Shown here in pieces: positions 23,472 to 34,961 of a stretch of DNA of 64,000 nucleotides (position 1 is its first letter; every line of letters begins with the position of its first letter). This DNA is from Sporodiniella umbellata (lineage: Eukaryota > Mucoromycota > Mucoromycetes > Mucorales > Rhizopodaceae). The notes beneath the pieces were generated by a model. The model was not told where the DNA came from, searched no databases, and was given only the letters and a program-made list of their open reading frames with translations. The stretch lies in the NCBI GenBank assembly GCA_025677835.1, contig JAIXMR010000096.1, positions 45,352 to 109,351 of the forward strand, written 5' to 3'. Made by a program: the position numbers and the translations under genes.

Positions 23472-24513
23472 ATGTATAAAATGAATCATACAGCTCTTTT
23501 CGCTACTTCTTTAAATACAAAACAAGGCGGCAATAAATACGAATTATGTAACAGAATAACCTCTTTTTGCTCGCCTCTTTTCCTTATCTCCTCTAGATAG
23601 GTATAGTACAACATCCGATTAGAGCACGGTGTTGTGGACTTGGGGAAAAAGACAAGCGACCTATTGACCCACCACCCATACTGAAATTGACAGCAGAAAA
23701 TCAACAAGGAGACTTAGTAGAACTTGAGTAAATAATAACAAGAATTTCTACAGACACTTTTTTTTTTTTTTTTTTGCTGAAAAACGATTATGCATATATA
23801 TACAAACAACCACAATCTGTTTTAATAGTGCCAAAGACGCTGCACTATTCCTTGTTCACTGTCAATTGTTTGATGAAAGCGGTACGTGTGACAGGTCATT
23901 GATACAAACACCATGGCATAGCACGCCTACAGCCAAACTACAAACCGGTTTCTCTTTGAACGACAAACCTGACCATGTTCGAAATCTGATCGGTTCAGTG
24001 ATATCCAACGGCTATTTTTTGAATGATGAAAACTCTATACCAGGAATATACTTTATATTTCAGGATCTTTCGATCCGCCTCGAGAGCACTTACACTCTAC
24101 AGTTTGCTCTTATTAATCTAGATAAACGGTAAATACGAAGGCCTTTTTTTTTTTTTTTTTTTTTTTAGGCTGTCTTCATCGGCTTTATTTTCTTTTAGGC
24201 TGTTTGCTAAAATTTTTTTTTTTTTTTTTTTTCACATTTTTTTGTATACCCTCTTATTCATACACATACACATATATACATACACATATACATGTGCACA
24301 CATACTTTATCTCATATTTACTATAGGCACTCAGACACTGGTACCAAAATACAAAACGAAATATTCTCTGAGCCATTTACAGTGTATTCTGCCAAAAAGG
24401 TAAATAGCAAAACAACAAAACAAGCTGTGTTCTAATCTCACGACCAAAAAAAAAAAAAAGTTTCCTGGAATGACAGGTTAGAACCCGTTGTTATAAGCAA
24501 ACCTAACTTTTTT

Positions 24514-24588
<75 letters not shown>

Positions 24589-24923
24589 GCCCCATTTTCA
24601 CACTTCTTTTTTTCTCCTTGACACACTTCTTTTTTACTTTGTGTTTTTCTTTTTCATTATTATCGTATTTTTGGATTATTGAAACAGAATCCACATCATT
24701 ATCCAGATGTTTTTCAAAACAAGGCATAAAGATTCCTGTGCGGATGGCAATTCAAAAACCAGCCTTTAGTCATCAAAAAGTGGACGTGACAGCTTTTGAA
24801 GACCAACAACGCGACTTTGCCTCAGGCTCAAATCAACCCTCACCCAAAAATCACAAACTTTCTATTAAGCATCTTTTAATTTCTACATCCGATTCAGAAG
24901 ACGAAACCTTCAAGTCATCATAA
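23472..24923 (+). CDS. Velvet-domain transcription regulator with a 16-nt microexon
   Basis: Six exons: 23472-23547, 23601-23727, 23829-24128, 24327-24399, 24461-24476 and 24688-24923; phases agree; about 275 aa. The velvet domain starts almost at once: KYELCIVQHPIRARCCGLGE (joined across intron 1), then KRPIDPPPILKL, LFLVHCQLFDESG, FQDLSIRLESTYTLQFAL, EPFTVYSAKK, FPGMT, and ESTSLSRCFSKQGIKIPVR. The FPGMT block is encoded by a separate 16-nt exon. Velvet proteins are fungal DNA-binding regulators that dimerise and couple development to light and secondary metabolism. With only the domain and a short Ser/Asp tail, this resembles the compact VelB/VosA-like class, but I cannot place it further. 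Start could also be the Met at 23481. Intron 5 holds an A tract; intron 6 holds a 66-nt CT microsatellite. Confidence 0.9.
24517..24582. repeat. CT microsatellite inside a velvet-gene intron
   Basis: An uninterrupted run of about 33 CT units within the 211-nt intron that follows the 16-nt microexon. In the pre-mRNA it is a long pyrimidine tract, but it starts about 105 nt before the acceptor at 24687. Confidence 0.95.
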
Positions 24924-26617
24924 CCAAAAAAAATAAATAAAAATAAACCCCATTGAAATAAACGCACTGTTTGTAAAAGTGAGGACTATTTAGGCTGCAC
25001 TTGAAAACCAAAAAAAAATGTATCAAGATACAATGCTTGGTATCTCAGATTAAGGAGGGACTGACGTTATAACCCAATTTAAGGTTTCTATTTATTTGTT
25101 TAACGAGAAAAGGAAAGAAAAAACTAAAAAAGAAATCTAAGAATAAAAAAGAATATTCTTTACTTTTATGAAAACGGTTCTTGCCCCGCTCAGTGGCTTC
25201 TCTTATTTTTTGCTGTTGAAGGAAAACCATAAAAGAATATTTTTTTTTTAATGATTTCTAAAAATCAAACTTGGTTCATGGATAGATAGGGTATTTTGGA
25301 AGACATTTTAGCTTGCCTTTTTTGAACGACATCTCTTGCTTTTGTGACGACAGTCGTCGTAGAGAACATCTCTTATTTCTACGCTTTCTCTATTTGTTGT
25401 TCTCTAAAAACCCCTCGTCTATGCGGCGGGCTAAACAGTTTTACCTCCATGCGTTTCTGGGTTTGGGAAACCCATGAAATCGTTTTATTGTACTTCAAGA
25501 TAGATGCCTCGGTAGCTTCACTGACACTTAATACTATCTGTGGTAATCCGGGATCCTATGTCTTGACTATTACAGCAAGTCTTTCCGTGCTTCCTAACCG
25601 TTCATTTCTTTTGCTGCCTTTGAACCTTTAGCAATTTGCATGAAATTGTTGCACAATACTGTAAAAAGAAAGAGCACTGGATATGAAAACAGTACCATAA
25701 AACGCTTGAAAAAATGACTACAATGACAATATACCTAAACGGGAATCAAGGCAATCCCTTAAATATAAACAGCGAAGGCTAAAGAGATGAAAGTTTTAAT
25801 AGAAAATCACGTTTTCTTCATTACTAGGAAAATAGAGCTAGAAACCATCATGTGACTGGAACACAATGAAGCCTTTATCGACAGAGTTCAAAAAGTGTCT
25901 AAAAAACACTGTCCATACACATTATTGCTAAACAGCAATGTGGGGGTACATCTTTATGGCTAGACAATCTCAATGAAATCTAGAACGGTAACATGCCTGC
26001 CACTGATAGCGTATGTCATGATATTTCTGCCGTCATTATACCTAAGTCAATCACCCCAGAAACCTTTCCAAGTCCCCTGAATGACATAGTCTGATGCTTA
26101 GTCAAAATGATAGAGAAATGTGAATAAATTGACTAGAGACGATACAAAGACCAGGTATCGTCTTATTTAATCACTCTTAGTCCTACAAAATCTCTTATGT
26201 GGAGGTTTATGTCACTAAACTCCCAATTGTTTTTCCTTCTTTACTCCTGTCCAACTCGTATGAAGAAAGACTGAAGAACCATTATTTGTACGAGTAGAAG
26301 AGTATCGTACATCTAAAGTTATACTAGGTCGCTTCTTATCCATATCTGTGCCTAAATGTTTGTAAAAATATACCTTTCTTGTCGAAAAATAGTTTTTTCG
26401 ACGGAAGCCATTGTCGATCTCTAGTGTCTTTGCTTCTCAAGGTTGTGAGATGTTGTTGCAGCGCGATACTAGTATCTACAAAACGCATGTCACATTTTAA
26501 AAAGCTGTTCTTCGTAAGAACAACCGCTTCGATATATCCCAACAAGCTTTCAACTAGGCATTAAAAGAAGAGGGGATTCTTTTTCTTATATTACCTTAGC
26601 AAACACGGTTTCTCTTT

Positions 26618-26648
<31 letters not shown>

Positions 26649-27125
26649 GGACAAATGTATCTGAATCTAAATGCATTTTTGATATCCAAAAAGGAGAGGT
26701 TCGAATTCGTACCCGTTACTAAAATGATTGGCCCAATCGAGTTTCTCTCACTGTATTTCAATGTACAAAAAAAAAAAAAAAAGTTGCTTTCAAACTGCGT
26801 CAAAACCAACCAAAAATAAAACATTTGAATTTTGCTTAGCTGATGTTTGTCGGGTTTCAGAAAAAAATAAGGACCATCTATACATGTCAATGTGTGTTTT
26901 ATCCCAGTCAAACGATTATTCCTAGAAACGCTTGAAAATACCAGTGCTTTTTGTTTTGTTTTCCAAAAATGTTTCAAAGAGGCTTGGGTTAGCTAATAGT
27001 TACATATATATATATATATATATTTAGTAAGCAGGGAGTTTGTCGTATTAAAAGGAAGGCAGGTTTCTTTTTCTGCTTTTTATTAGGTTACAAATGAGAA
27101 TAATGTTATATGGCTTGTTTGTATT
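24924..27125. other. 2.2-kb stretch without a recognised gene
   Basis: A/T-rich, with an A tract at 26622-26648, another near 26766-26782 and a TA run near 27003-27022. A plus-strand frame at 25344-25631 (95 codons) is Cys/Ser/Leu-rich and has no family I know. 25650-26330 shows no sustained frame. I see no tRNA or rRNA signature. Confidence 0.45.
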
Positions 27126-27394
27126 TTAAACAATGATTTTAAGTAAAACAGGAGTATATTGGTACATGGTGATAAATGATAGAGAAAGAATACTTAACAC
27201 AATAGTGTCTAAAATTACAAAAAAGAGGTTCATCTCAAACATTCCGGGTTTTGTTTTTATTTGCACTTACTAAACAGCGCTTTTTCCCAAGGTTCCAACA
27301 TGTATAAAGCAGTCTGAAGCTCATACTGATAGATTTTGGTGGACAGGTAGCTAGATAGGCTGCTAGTTTTGGGTTCCATGTCTGAGGCTTGCAT
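27126..27394 (-). CDS. Small regulatory subunit of serine palmitoyltransferase (SPTSSA/Tsc3-like)
   Basis: A two-exon gene on the minus strand: 27394-27271 and 27208-27126, joined across a 62-nt GTAAGT...TTTTAG intron in phase 1, giving 68 aa. The core reads YQYELQTALYMLEPWEKALF, joined to NTIVLSILSLSFITMYQY. The segment LYMLEPWE, with an aromatic/basic start and then one membrane helix, is the hallmark of the ssSPT family, which stimulates serine palmitoyltransferase at the ER, the first step of sphingolipid synthesis. Length fits the family (about 70-80 aa). No neighbouring gene is functionally related. The spliced frame, motif and helix together make the call fairly safe; expression is not shown. 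Confidence 0.85.
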
Positions 27395-27537
27395 TGTTGG
27401 CAAATTAAGAGAAGGAAAAAAAAAGGTTGAGTGAATTTCGTCTAAATTTCATTGCATTCTGAGATTGAAAATAGGCCAATGGAGCTTGCGAGATGATTCC
27501 ACAAATCAGTTGGCATTACTAAACGTTTATATTTTCT

Positions 27538-27588
<51 letters not shown>

Positions 27589-29406
27589 GTAGAGAGAGAG
27601 ATTTGTATTGTTTTTGGATCTTTGAAAGCGATCGATAGTAACCCAATGCTTTTGCCAACATTTTGGGTAAGACTCTACGCCTCACCAAAAGCACTGCCAA
27701 ATCTGAAAAAAAAAGAAACCCCTTGTCATACAGTCGATAATATTGAACGATGGAATAAAGATTGTCATATCAAAGGTCTTGAGTATAAATTCACCCAAAG
27801 ACTGGGTCTCAGCTCCTGTTGAGTATAATTGGAGTATTTCTGGCTTACGAACCAAATACTAAATGGTTGTTGCTCGATTATATTAAAAATTTCTCTGAAA
27901 GAAGAGTGAAAAAAAAAAAAAAAGATTTTTACAGAGTATAAAAAAGCAATATCAAGCTGTATGTAACTTTTTTTCTCCATTGTGAAAGCCATAGTGGAAT
28001 GTATGCAAACAAAACACTATCAAGTCCATCAAATGTATGAGATTGTAAATGTAAGAGTCTTTCTTAATTGCTCTCTTTTCTTTTCGTGTGCCGTTTACTC
28101 AATCCTTGCTGATAGAAATTCAATTTTGGGCGAAAGTTAGCAAAGGCCGTTTATAACTCTACTTTAACAAAAAAAACTGCCGCCTTTTATGTTGAAGTAC
28201 CTTTTTTTTTTTTATGCTTTTACAGTGCTTCCAAAATCAAATTTGTATTCCACAACACAAGTGTACGACACTGGTTTAAGATATGCTTTAAAGATGATTT
28301 ACTGACCAATTGTATGTTAAATTAAAATGCTTTTTACCAGGCACTGTGACTATTTTTGAACCAAAAGACAAGGATTTTCTCAGATATTTGTAAAAGCCTA
28401 CGAACAAGAAGCTAAAGCTGGACTGTTAGTAATTCTTTGTTAATATGGGATAAACTGAAGCGCCAGTAAAAAAAAAAAAGCGTCTATGTATTTCTTGTTT
28501 TTTTTCCTTTCGGCAAAGAATTTTTATCAACGCGTTTCTCTTTCGTTTTTATAACTACTTGATTGAACAGTATCTGCTTCAGTTAGTTTTTTACCGTTAC
28601 AGTCTTTTACGCTTTACCGTTTAATGAAAAAAAAAGCTGCGATGTTATTGCAAGCCGTTTGTTTGATGTAGACAATTGTTATGGGTGGCCTTATACTTGT
28701 GGTATGTGTTTGATTTGCCTATATATTGGTCTTTGAGAAATCTTTTACCTTTTAGCTCACTGTTTTATTTATAGGACGTTGAGAAGCCATAATTGACAGA
28801 AACTATTGTTGAACAGGTACAGGTATTCTTGTGATTGTAAATAGCCTATGCTGACCTTCCGTCGAGCTTACATAAATTTGAATTTCTGGCACACAAAAAA
28901 AGGAAGAGAACCAGACTGTTTTATGTAATAACCTCAGTGGTTAAGGAACTCTTTTCTGACTTTAGACAACAATGTTGATATTTCAACAATGGAGCAAAGT
29001 GACCATGTAAAAAGATGGACATTTATACAGCCAGCATGGAACTACAATAAAACTTCATCTTATACGTGTGTAGCTTAAAGTAAGGTCTGTCATGTCGGTA
29101 TTAGAAAAAGATTTATTCTACCAAAAAAAAAAAAAAGTGACTTTTGCCCATAGAATTTCCGCTCAACCAAAAAATATGGCTGTAAATGACATTTGTACTC
29201 AAGTCTGACTTTCTTTTTTCCAAATCAGTTCATACGAAACAACAACCTTCAATGAAAAGTCGGTATTCTGTTTTTTTATGGTTGGAACAGATTGGTTCAC
29301 TACAGAATTTTTTTTAGCGACTGCAGTTTATAAATCTTCCAGAAAAGCCGGATTGTATAAAAGACCAAGCATTGATCTTGAAAAACCTTAAAAATAGCTG
29401 TAAGTA
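27395..29406. other. 2-kb gap before the large inverted-repeat element
   Basis: Includes a TA microsatellite of about 22 units (27541-27585) with an adjoining GA run, and A/T tracts. Frames at 27622-27822 and 27765-27992 overlap on opposite strands, and neither has recognisable motifs. Nothing else is supported. Confidence 0.5.
27541..27585. repeat. TA microsatellite, about 22 units
   Basis: Uninterrupted TA dinucleotides followed by GAGGTAGAGAGAG. It is the longest TA run in the window. Shorter TA runs occur at about 27003, 43313, 54800, 56981, 58177 and 60257. Confidence 0.95.
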
Positions 29407-29566
29407 CAGTCAAGCCTATGGAAATTGGCGTTTTCACAAAAATAATTGTTACTTTCATAAAAATGATTAACCAAAAGGCAAAAATGATTGGCGGAAATTG
29501 AAAATAAATGTCACATGCTCAATTCTTTTTGTAATTTTGGCCAAGAATATTTGTCCATGCCAAGTA
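29407..29566 (+). repeat. Left terminal inverted repeat (160 bp)
   Basis: Begins CAGTCAAGCCTATGGAAATT directly after the TA at 29405-29406 and ends GCCAAGTA. Its reverse complement recurs at 38646-38804. Confidence 0.95.
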
Positions 29567-29672
29567 ATTAAATTAGGCGGTTAAGTTACAATATTGCCCT
29601 TTCTTCGTTACTGAATTTTGTTATTTTTTTTTCTACTAAAAACATTTTCTAACAATGAGCACATTTTTTTAG

Positions 29673-31400
29673 GAAGATGGACAAGACAACATTTATAATG
29701 AGCAAGAAGAAATCGTTTACGATCCGATGGAGGATGTTCTTACACAAATTGATGATCCGAATGTAATTCTTGAAACAATTACTAGCCAGAAAACCTATTT
29801 AAGTGTTAAACGCCTGGAGAAAACTGTTGAAGGGTCTCCTCCTAAAAAGCAACTGAAGACTAAAGTACCAGATTTGGATAGACCATACAAAAACTATAGC
29901 GACTTTACCAGAGAGACGTTTATAGATCGTATGATTGAAAAGCCTGAAGAACGTGGGTTGGTGACTAAGGTTGCAAATGACCTAAATATCAATTATCACA
30001 CTGCGTTAAGATAGTGGAATAGCTATAAAGAAACAGAAGAGATTCCATATAAGAAATCCGAAGAAAACAGAGGCCCTAAAAGCTCGTTCACTGCTAAACA
30101 TAACGAGTATCTACAGAGTCTATTGGATAATGATCCTCAACTATTTTCGGATGGTATTATGAAAAGCTTGACTGAACAATTTGAAGGCTTCACTATCTCA
30201 AAGTCGCAACTAAATAATCATTTACGTAATACAATGCTTATCACTATCAAGAAACCATTGTTTGATCCTGAAATAAGAAATTCACCAGAAAACATGGAGA
30301 CAAGATTTGAGTGGTTTATGAAATGGAAGGACTCTAATCTTGATTTTACAAAGAACCGTGTTTTCATTGATGAAGCCGGATTTCACATTAACATGAGAAA
30401 TAATTGGGCAAGATCAAAAAAGGGTAGCCCTGCTATAGTAAAACGACCAAAAACTAGACCGATAACACATACTGTTATTGGTGCTATCCATTCATCTAGT
30501 GTTGTTCATGTTGTGATGAAAAAACCTCTACCAAGAAAAGAAAAGAAATCTATTAGTAAAAAGAGAAAAGCTAATAGTGGAATAAAAAGAATTGTAGCTG
30601 AAGTTGATGAAGAGGATCCAGAGTTTGAAGATCCTACTGATAATAAACCAGTAGCAAAAGGCACGACTACTGCGCATTTCGTTAAATTCATGAATGCGCT
30701 TCTTGATATAATAGACCTTGATGAAAATTTGAAGGGAAATTATATTGTAATGGATAACGCCTCAACTCATAAATCCAAGCCAATGATACGAAAAATCGAA
30801 CATAGAGGTTATAAAGTGATGAGAGACGTCTCTAGTATTCTAAAAATTTTTATCTTAATATTGACCAGTTGTTTTAACTAATAACAAGATCTAGATGATT
30901 TGGTTAATTCTAAAGATTTCTTCAATAATGTAAGGCAAGACTATCTAAAAAGTTACAAAAGACTAAAAGGATTGTAGTGGCTTGACTTAACTATATATAT
31001 AAGAAGGAGAATACAACTAAAATATTTACAAAAACTATACAATTCAGGATATCTCTCGATGTACTTACCTCCGTACTCACCTGAATTGAATCCTATTGAA
31101 CAGTTCTGGGGAGTAGTCAAAGGCAAAATGAAGCGTGATCGATTATTGGCTGAAGAAAATTTATCTGATCGAATTGCTGATGCCTGCAATGATGTCCTTA
31201 TCAGCGACCTCTATGGTTTCTGTAATCACTCAAAACGTCAGATTATTAAATGTTATAAAAAAACACAATTATTTTTAAAACGGCAAACATACATGATTAA
31301 CTCTAGCCTCAAATTTAACTGCTTGATATGGACACTTTTTAGAGATTCATTTGGTCTACAGTATTTTGTGTTTAAAAAATATAATGCTTGGTGGAACTAA
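29673..31400 (+). pseudogene. Tc1/IS630-type DDE transposase, copy 2, one internal stop
   Basis: One frame runs from an acceptor-like site at 29672 through MEDVLTQIDD (29727), is cut by a single TAG at 30012-30014, then stays open to 30807. The DDE landmarks are all present: VFIDEAGFHINM (first Asp), YIVMDNASTHKS (second Asp) and YLPPYSPELNPIEQFW (Glu). A helix-turn-helix region lies around KVANDLNINYHTALR, where the stop falls. A 240-nt stretch at 30808-31047 interrupts RGY|LPPYSP; splicing GT..AG there restores RGYLSMYLPPYSPELNPI in frame, so it may be an intron, though the donor GTTATA is poor and an insertion is the alternative. The TAG could come from CAG by one transition. It lies next to the left inverted repeat and is the likely original transposase of the element. 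Confidence 0.75.
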
Positions 31401-32589
31401 ATCTGCTTCGTAGATCACTCCAATACAAACGTTTCAGAAGAGAGTATAATTGTTAGGCCATTAGTGAATGGGAACCTAACCCAAAGATAACAAGTATCAT
31501 TGCACTGTGGGGACGGCAGTTTTTTTTTTGGCGGGATGATCTTTGAATTAAACTGGGGTGAAATAGAGAATTAGGCTGGTATAACGTGTCCTTGGGGATA
31601 GAAAGAAGTGCTGCCTTTTAAGTAATTTTGAATAAAGCTTCCAAAGTAGAGGTATTTTGAATTTAATAAAAATTAAGTTTCTTAAAACAGCCCCAATGGA
31701 GTTGCTGTGTGGTTTCCTATTTCCAAATGAAAGAAGGGTTTTAATACTTTCTGCTTATTAAAAGTAATAGTAAAGGATTACTAGAATACTCAAAGCAACA
31801 TAAATGTGTTTTAGAATTCCTAATATCTCCTCTATCCAAACAATCGAGAACTAATTTAAAAATTGAAAGTAGATTTCCTAAAGAGAAATTCAATTATAAT
31901 GAAAGGGATGCAATCTAACTGTTTAGGGGATGTAGGTTAAGTATAAATAAAAGAATATAAATACTTTTAAAACTTTGTAAAGGGTTTATTATGAGTAGTG
32001 TATAATCTGATATATGAAAATATAAGACTTATAAGACGATGAACTAATCTATGTAAATAATGGGTGTATTTATATCTTTGAGGATTCTATTGATTGCCAG
32101 GGTATGATTGACTACAAGTCTTGTGATATTCATGAAGAAGGGTTTGAGCAATGCAGTGTTATATTGATATGTTAATTGTATAAGTGATATAGATTTATAT
32201 GGCAAATGCATAGGCATCACGAGAGATCAAGGAAGTGTAAGGTACAATAATGGTAACTCCGAATTAGTAATAAGCTTATTATGGGTTTGACCAGAAGCTT
32301 ATAGGGGTTTGAGCGATCCATCTGATATCTTCGTCATGGCTCGGGCTGCATAGCTTGCTGCCCGGCTTCATTACTAACTTGGAAAATGTCCTCTGATTGG
32401 GTACTTTAATCCTATAGTTTATTTTGAAGTCCATCCAGTAAACACTAACTCTGAAATTTGATGAGGTTTAGTAGCGTCCTCACAGATGCAAAAACATAAA
32501 TAAAATGAACCGCTAGTAAGTAACAAAGTTAATCTTGTGTTCATTTTTAACTTACCGAGTGGAAAGAGGTTGGTTTAAAGCAAAACAGG
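31401..32589. other. Non-coding interior of the large element
   Basis: A/T-rich with no frame I can support; no motifs recognised. It separates the transposase gene from the tandem repeats. Confidence 0.5.
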
Positions 32590-32907
32590 AACCTGTTACC
32601 AAGCTTCAAGCTTAAAAAAGCTTTCAGAACAAGGGCAGTATCGAGAACGTTCAGTCAGTTTCCTAACCTACAAGCTGCAAGCATCCCGTTAACATAAAAG
32701 AACCTGTTACCAAGCTTCAAGCTTAAAAAAGCTTTCAGAACAAGGGCAGTATCGAGAACGTTCAGTCAGTTTCCTAACCTACAAGCTGCAAGCATCCCGT
32801 TAACATAAAAGAACCTGTTACCAAGCTTCAAGCTTAAAAAAGCTTTCAGAACAAGGGCAGTATCGAGAACGTTCAGTCAGTTTCCTAACCTACAAGCTGC
32901 AAGCATC
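32590..32907. repeat. 111-bp tandem repeat, two full copies and a 96-bp partial
   Basis: Units start at 32590, 32701 and 32812 with AACCTGTTACCAAGCTTCAA and appear identical over their shared length. Each holds an AAGCTT...AAGCTTAAAAAAGCTTT cluster, a small self-complementary block, and GAGAACGTTC, an imperfect palindrome. Perfect identity implies very recent duplication or homogenisation. The repeats lie between the transposase and the LINE fragment. Confidence 0.95.
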
Positions 32908-33499
32908 TTTCATGTCGCTTTAAACCAATGAGTAGTAGAAAAAGAGAAAAAAATAAAAAATTGTTGGACGCGTCATCTTTGCTTTTAGTTGGGTTTCAAG
33001 CGGGTCTTGCAAAAAAATATAACGTCACTTAAAATGATCAAAATTCGCCAAATCACTGCAAAAAATGCTGTCTTTTTTTTTTTTTAGGAACACGTCTCTA
33101 TCCTATTTAATCTAAAAAAACTTCAAAATATATCAGAATCTATTTCTTTCTACACTTCTTATAAAGAATAGTGTTTTATTCTTATATATTATACAATATT
33201 TACCTTGGCCAGCAATACTTATCTTTCAGATGTATTACCTCTTCTATTTTAAACAAATTCTAAAATAGAAAACTATCCTAAACCCCAAATTAAGACTAAA
33301 CTTTTATAGAAATACACGATTTTATTGGTTAGAGACATCTTCCTTAAATGATTTTTATTTGTTGCACGTATTTATGGTGTAACCATAAAAAGCGATACTC
33401 AACAAGAGAGAAGGGGGAAAAAAAAAATATTTAGAATAAAGATTTCAAACTGGGGAAATAGTAGATAGAGACGGGGAAAAAAAGAAGGCAAAAACTGCT

Positions 33500-34458
33500 T
33501 TAGGTAGAACCCATAAAGGATTCCTCAGCTATTCTTTTCAAAACTGCCGTTTTGGTGTGGCCCAAAACTGTTTTAGGAAAGAAAGGAGAGGCCGATCGAG
33601 CAGCCTTCCAATGGGCTTTCCAAATTTCTGACAGTGCAATAATTATTAAGATTCGGCTGTCAGTATCTTGGCTATAAGTGCTGTTAACTTTTATCTTGGA
33701 GAAAGTGAGGCTTTTTGCAGACATTTGAATTGTGGTAAGTGGGGTAGGCCACAGAAATTCTTGTATGAATGCTTCCCAGTAAGTTACGCAGAGGTGGCAA
33801 TTAAAGAAAAGGTGTTCACTAGAGTCAGGTTCGATTAGGCATTTGGGACATAGTTCAGTGGTGTATTTTGTGGGGAACACACTGTGCATAAACTGCATGT
33901 GTGGGATGCGTTTATGTATCAGGCGGAAAATCGTATTTCTTTGGATGTATGTCAGGGCCAGTTTCCAGAAAGGGAGCCACTGGGGTAGCTTGACTTTGGA
34001 GATAGGAGGAGTTTGGGAATAGGCTTTCCTAAACTCTTTCACTTTCCACACAGGATCGTCGAGGTCGACTGGGCCTGCCAACTTTAACGTTTTTTTGAAG
34101 GAAAGGAAACCTAACTGTTGTGTTCGAATATGCGTACAATGGTCAGGATTTGAGAGACTGCTGGCGGTCTGGAAAAAACAGTTATAGAAGAAATCTTGAA
34201 TAGCGACATGGTTTCGGTCCATAGCTCTGAAGAGTTTGTTGGCAACTATCCTCAGTGGAGTTGAAACGTCTGTCAAGGGCTTTCTCGACAAGAAATGGCC
34301 GTCAGGGTGGTATCTGAATAGTTCGGAAACTTGTGCATTTCGAAGTTTAGTAGATAGTTTGAAAGGCCCAATCTTTCTGGAGCCTAAAATCGCTGGAAGA
34401 GGAAGCAGAAGGCATTCCAGAGATTGTTTTAATTTTCTAAAAAATTGCCTCTCGTAAA
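33500..34458 (-). pseudogene. LINE-type non-LTR retrotransposon, 5'-truncated 3' end of the RT ORF
   Basis: The open part (34291-33500, continuing upstream in frame to about 34458) is the C-terminal region that follows the reverse transcriptase in many LINEs. It has the zinc-binding pattern CPKCLIEPDSSEHLFFNC (C-x2-C ... H-x4-C), preceded by RLIHKRIPHMQFMH and followed by a Trp-rich helix (ALSEIWKAHWKAAR). The RT domain itself is absent, as expected from 5' truncation on insertion. The 3' side on the minus strand runs into A/T-rich DNA without a clear poly(A) tail. It lies within the large inverted-repeat element and is presumably a passenger. Confidence 0.75.
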
Positions 34459-34961
34459 AATAAAACTCCTTTTAAATTTATATTCCGACTACTATTTCTC
34501 TTTTGTGACCCAAAATAGGCTGTATAATCGCCGTAATGCTATTGAATAAAAGCAAACGATCGTGCTCAAATGGACCTTGAAAGGTGTCTATTTCAAAGAG
34601 GATTATTGGCTCACTCTAGTGTAAATATAAAATCCGATAGTCAAGTCCCAAAATTAAGCAGGCAGTATTGACAAGTCTGAACGAATATAGTGCAGGTAGC
34701 GTACTGTTTTTTTTGAAAGGATGTTACAGTGCCTTGTAGGAATGGCGGGTTGAAAGCTTTGAAAAGACTCATACTTTAAATTGGACAGAGTGTAGAGTAC
34801 AAAGTCTCTGAAATACTCGTAAATGACAGTAGGTCATTTAAAATTAATTGTAACCTTTCAAAAACGTTTTAGTCCGTTGAATATTAAAAGTCATTTAGTA
34901 CTCTTATACCCCCTCGAGTTTTTTCCAGTGAAAAAACTTCTTTCTTCCTATTGTTTAAATT
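34459..34961. other. Gap between the LINE fragment and the nuclease-like gene
   Basis: No coding signal. A/T-rich; it may hold the promoter of the gene that starts at 34962. Confidence 0.5.

Noticed and set aside
24438..24727. Arg/Glu-repeat frames
   Set aside because: They come from the CT microsatellite in the velvet intron.
26690..26720. GGTTCGAATTC, like a tRNA T-arm
   Set aside because: No matching acceptor, D or anticodon stems at the right distances; no tRNA can be folded around it.
21566..27394. Velvet regulator as part of a secondary-metabolite cluster
   Set aside because: No synthase, oxygenase or transporter genes are nearby; the neighbours are traffic and lipid housekeeping genes.
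32590..32907. Regular direct repeats as a possible CRISPR array
   Set aside because: The units are contiguous 111-bp tandems without spacers and the genome is eukaryotic.
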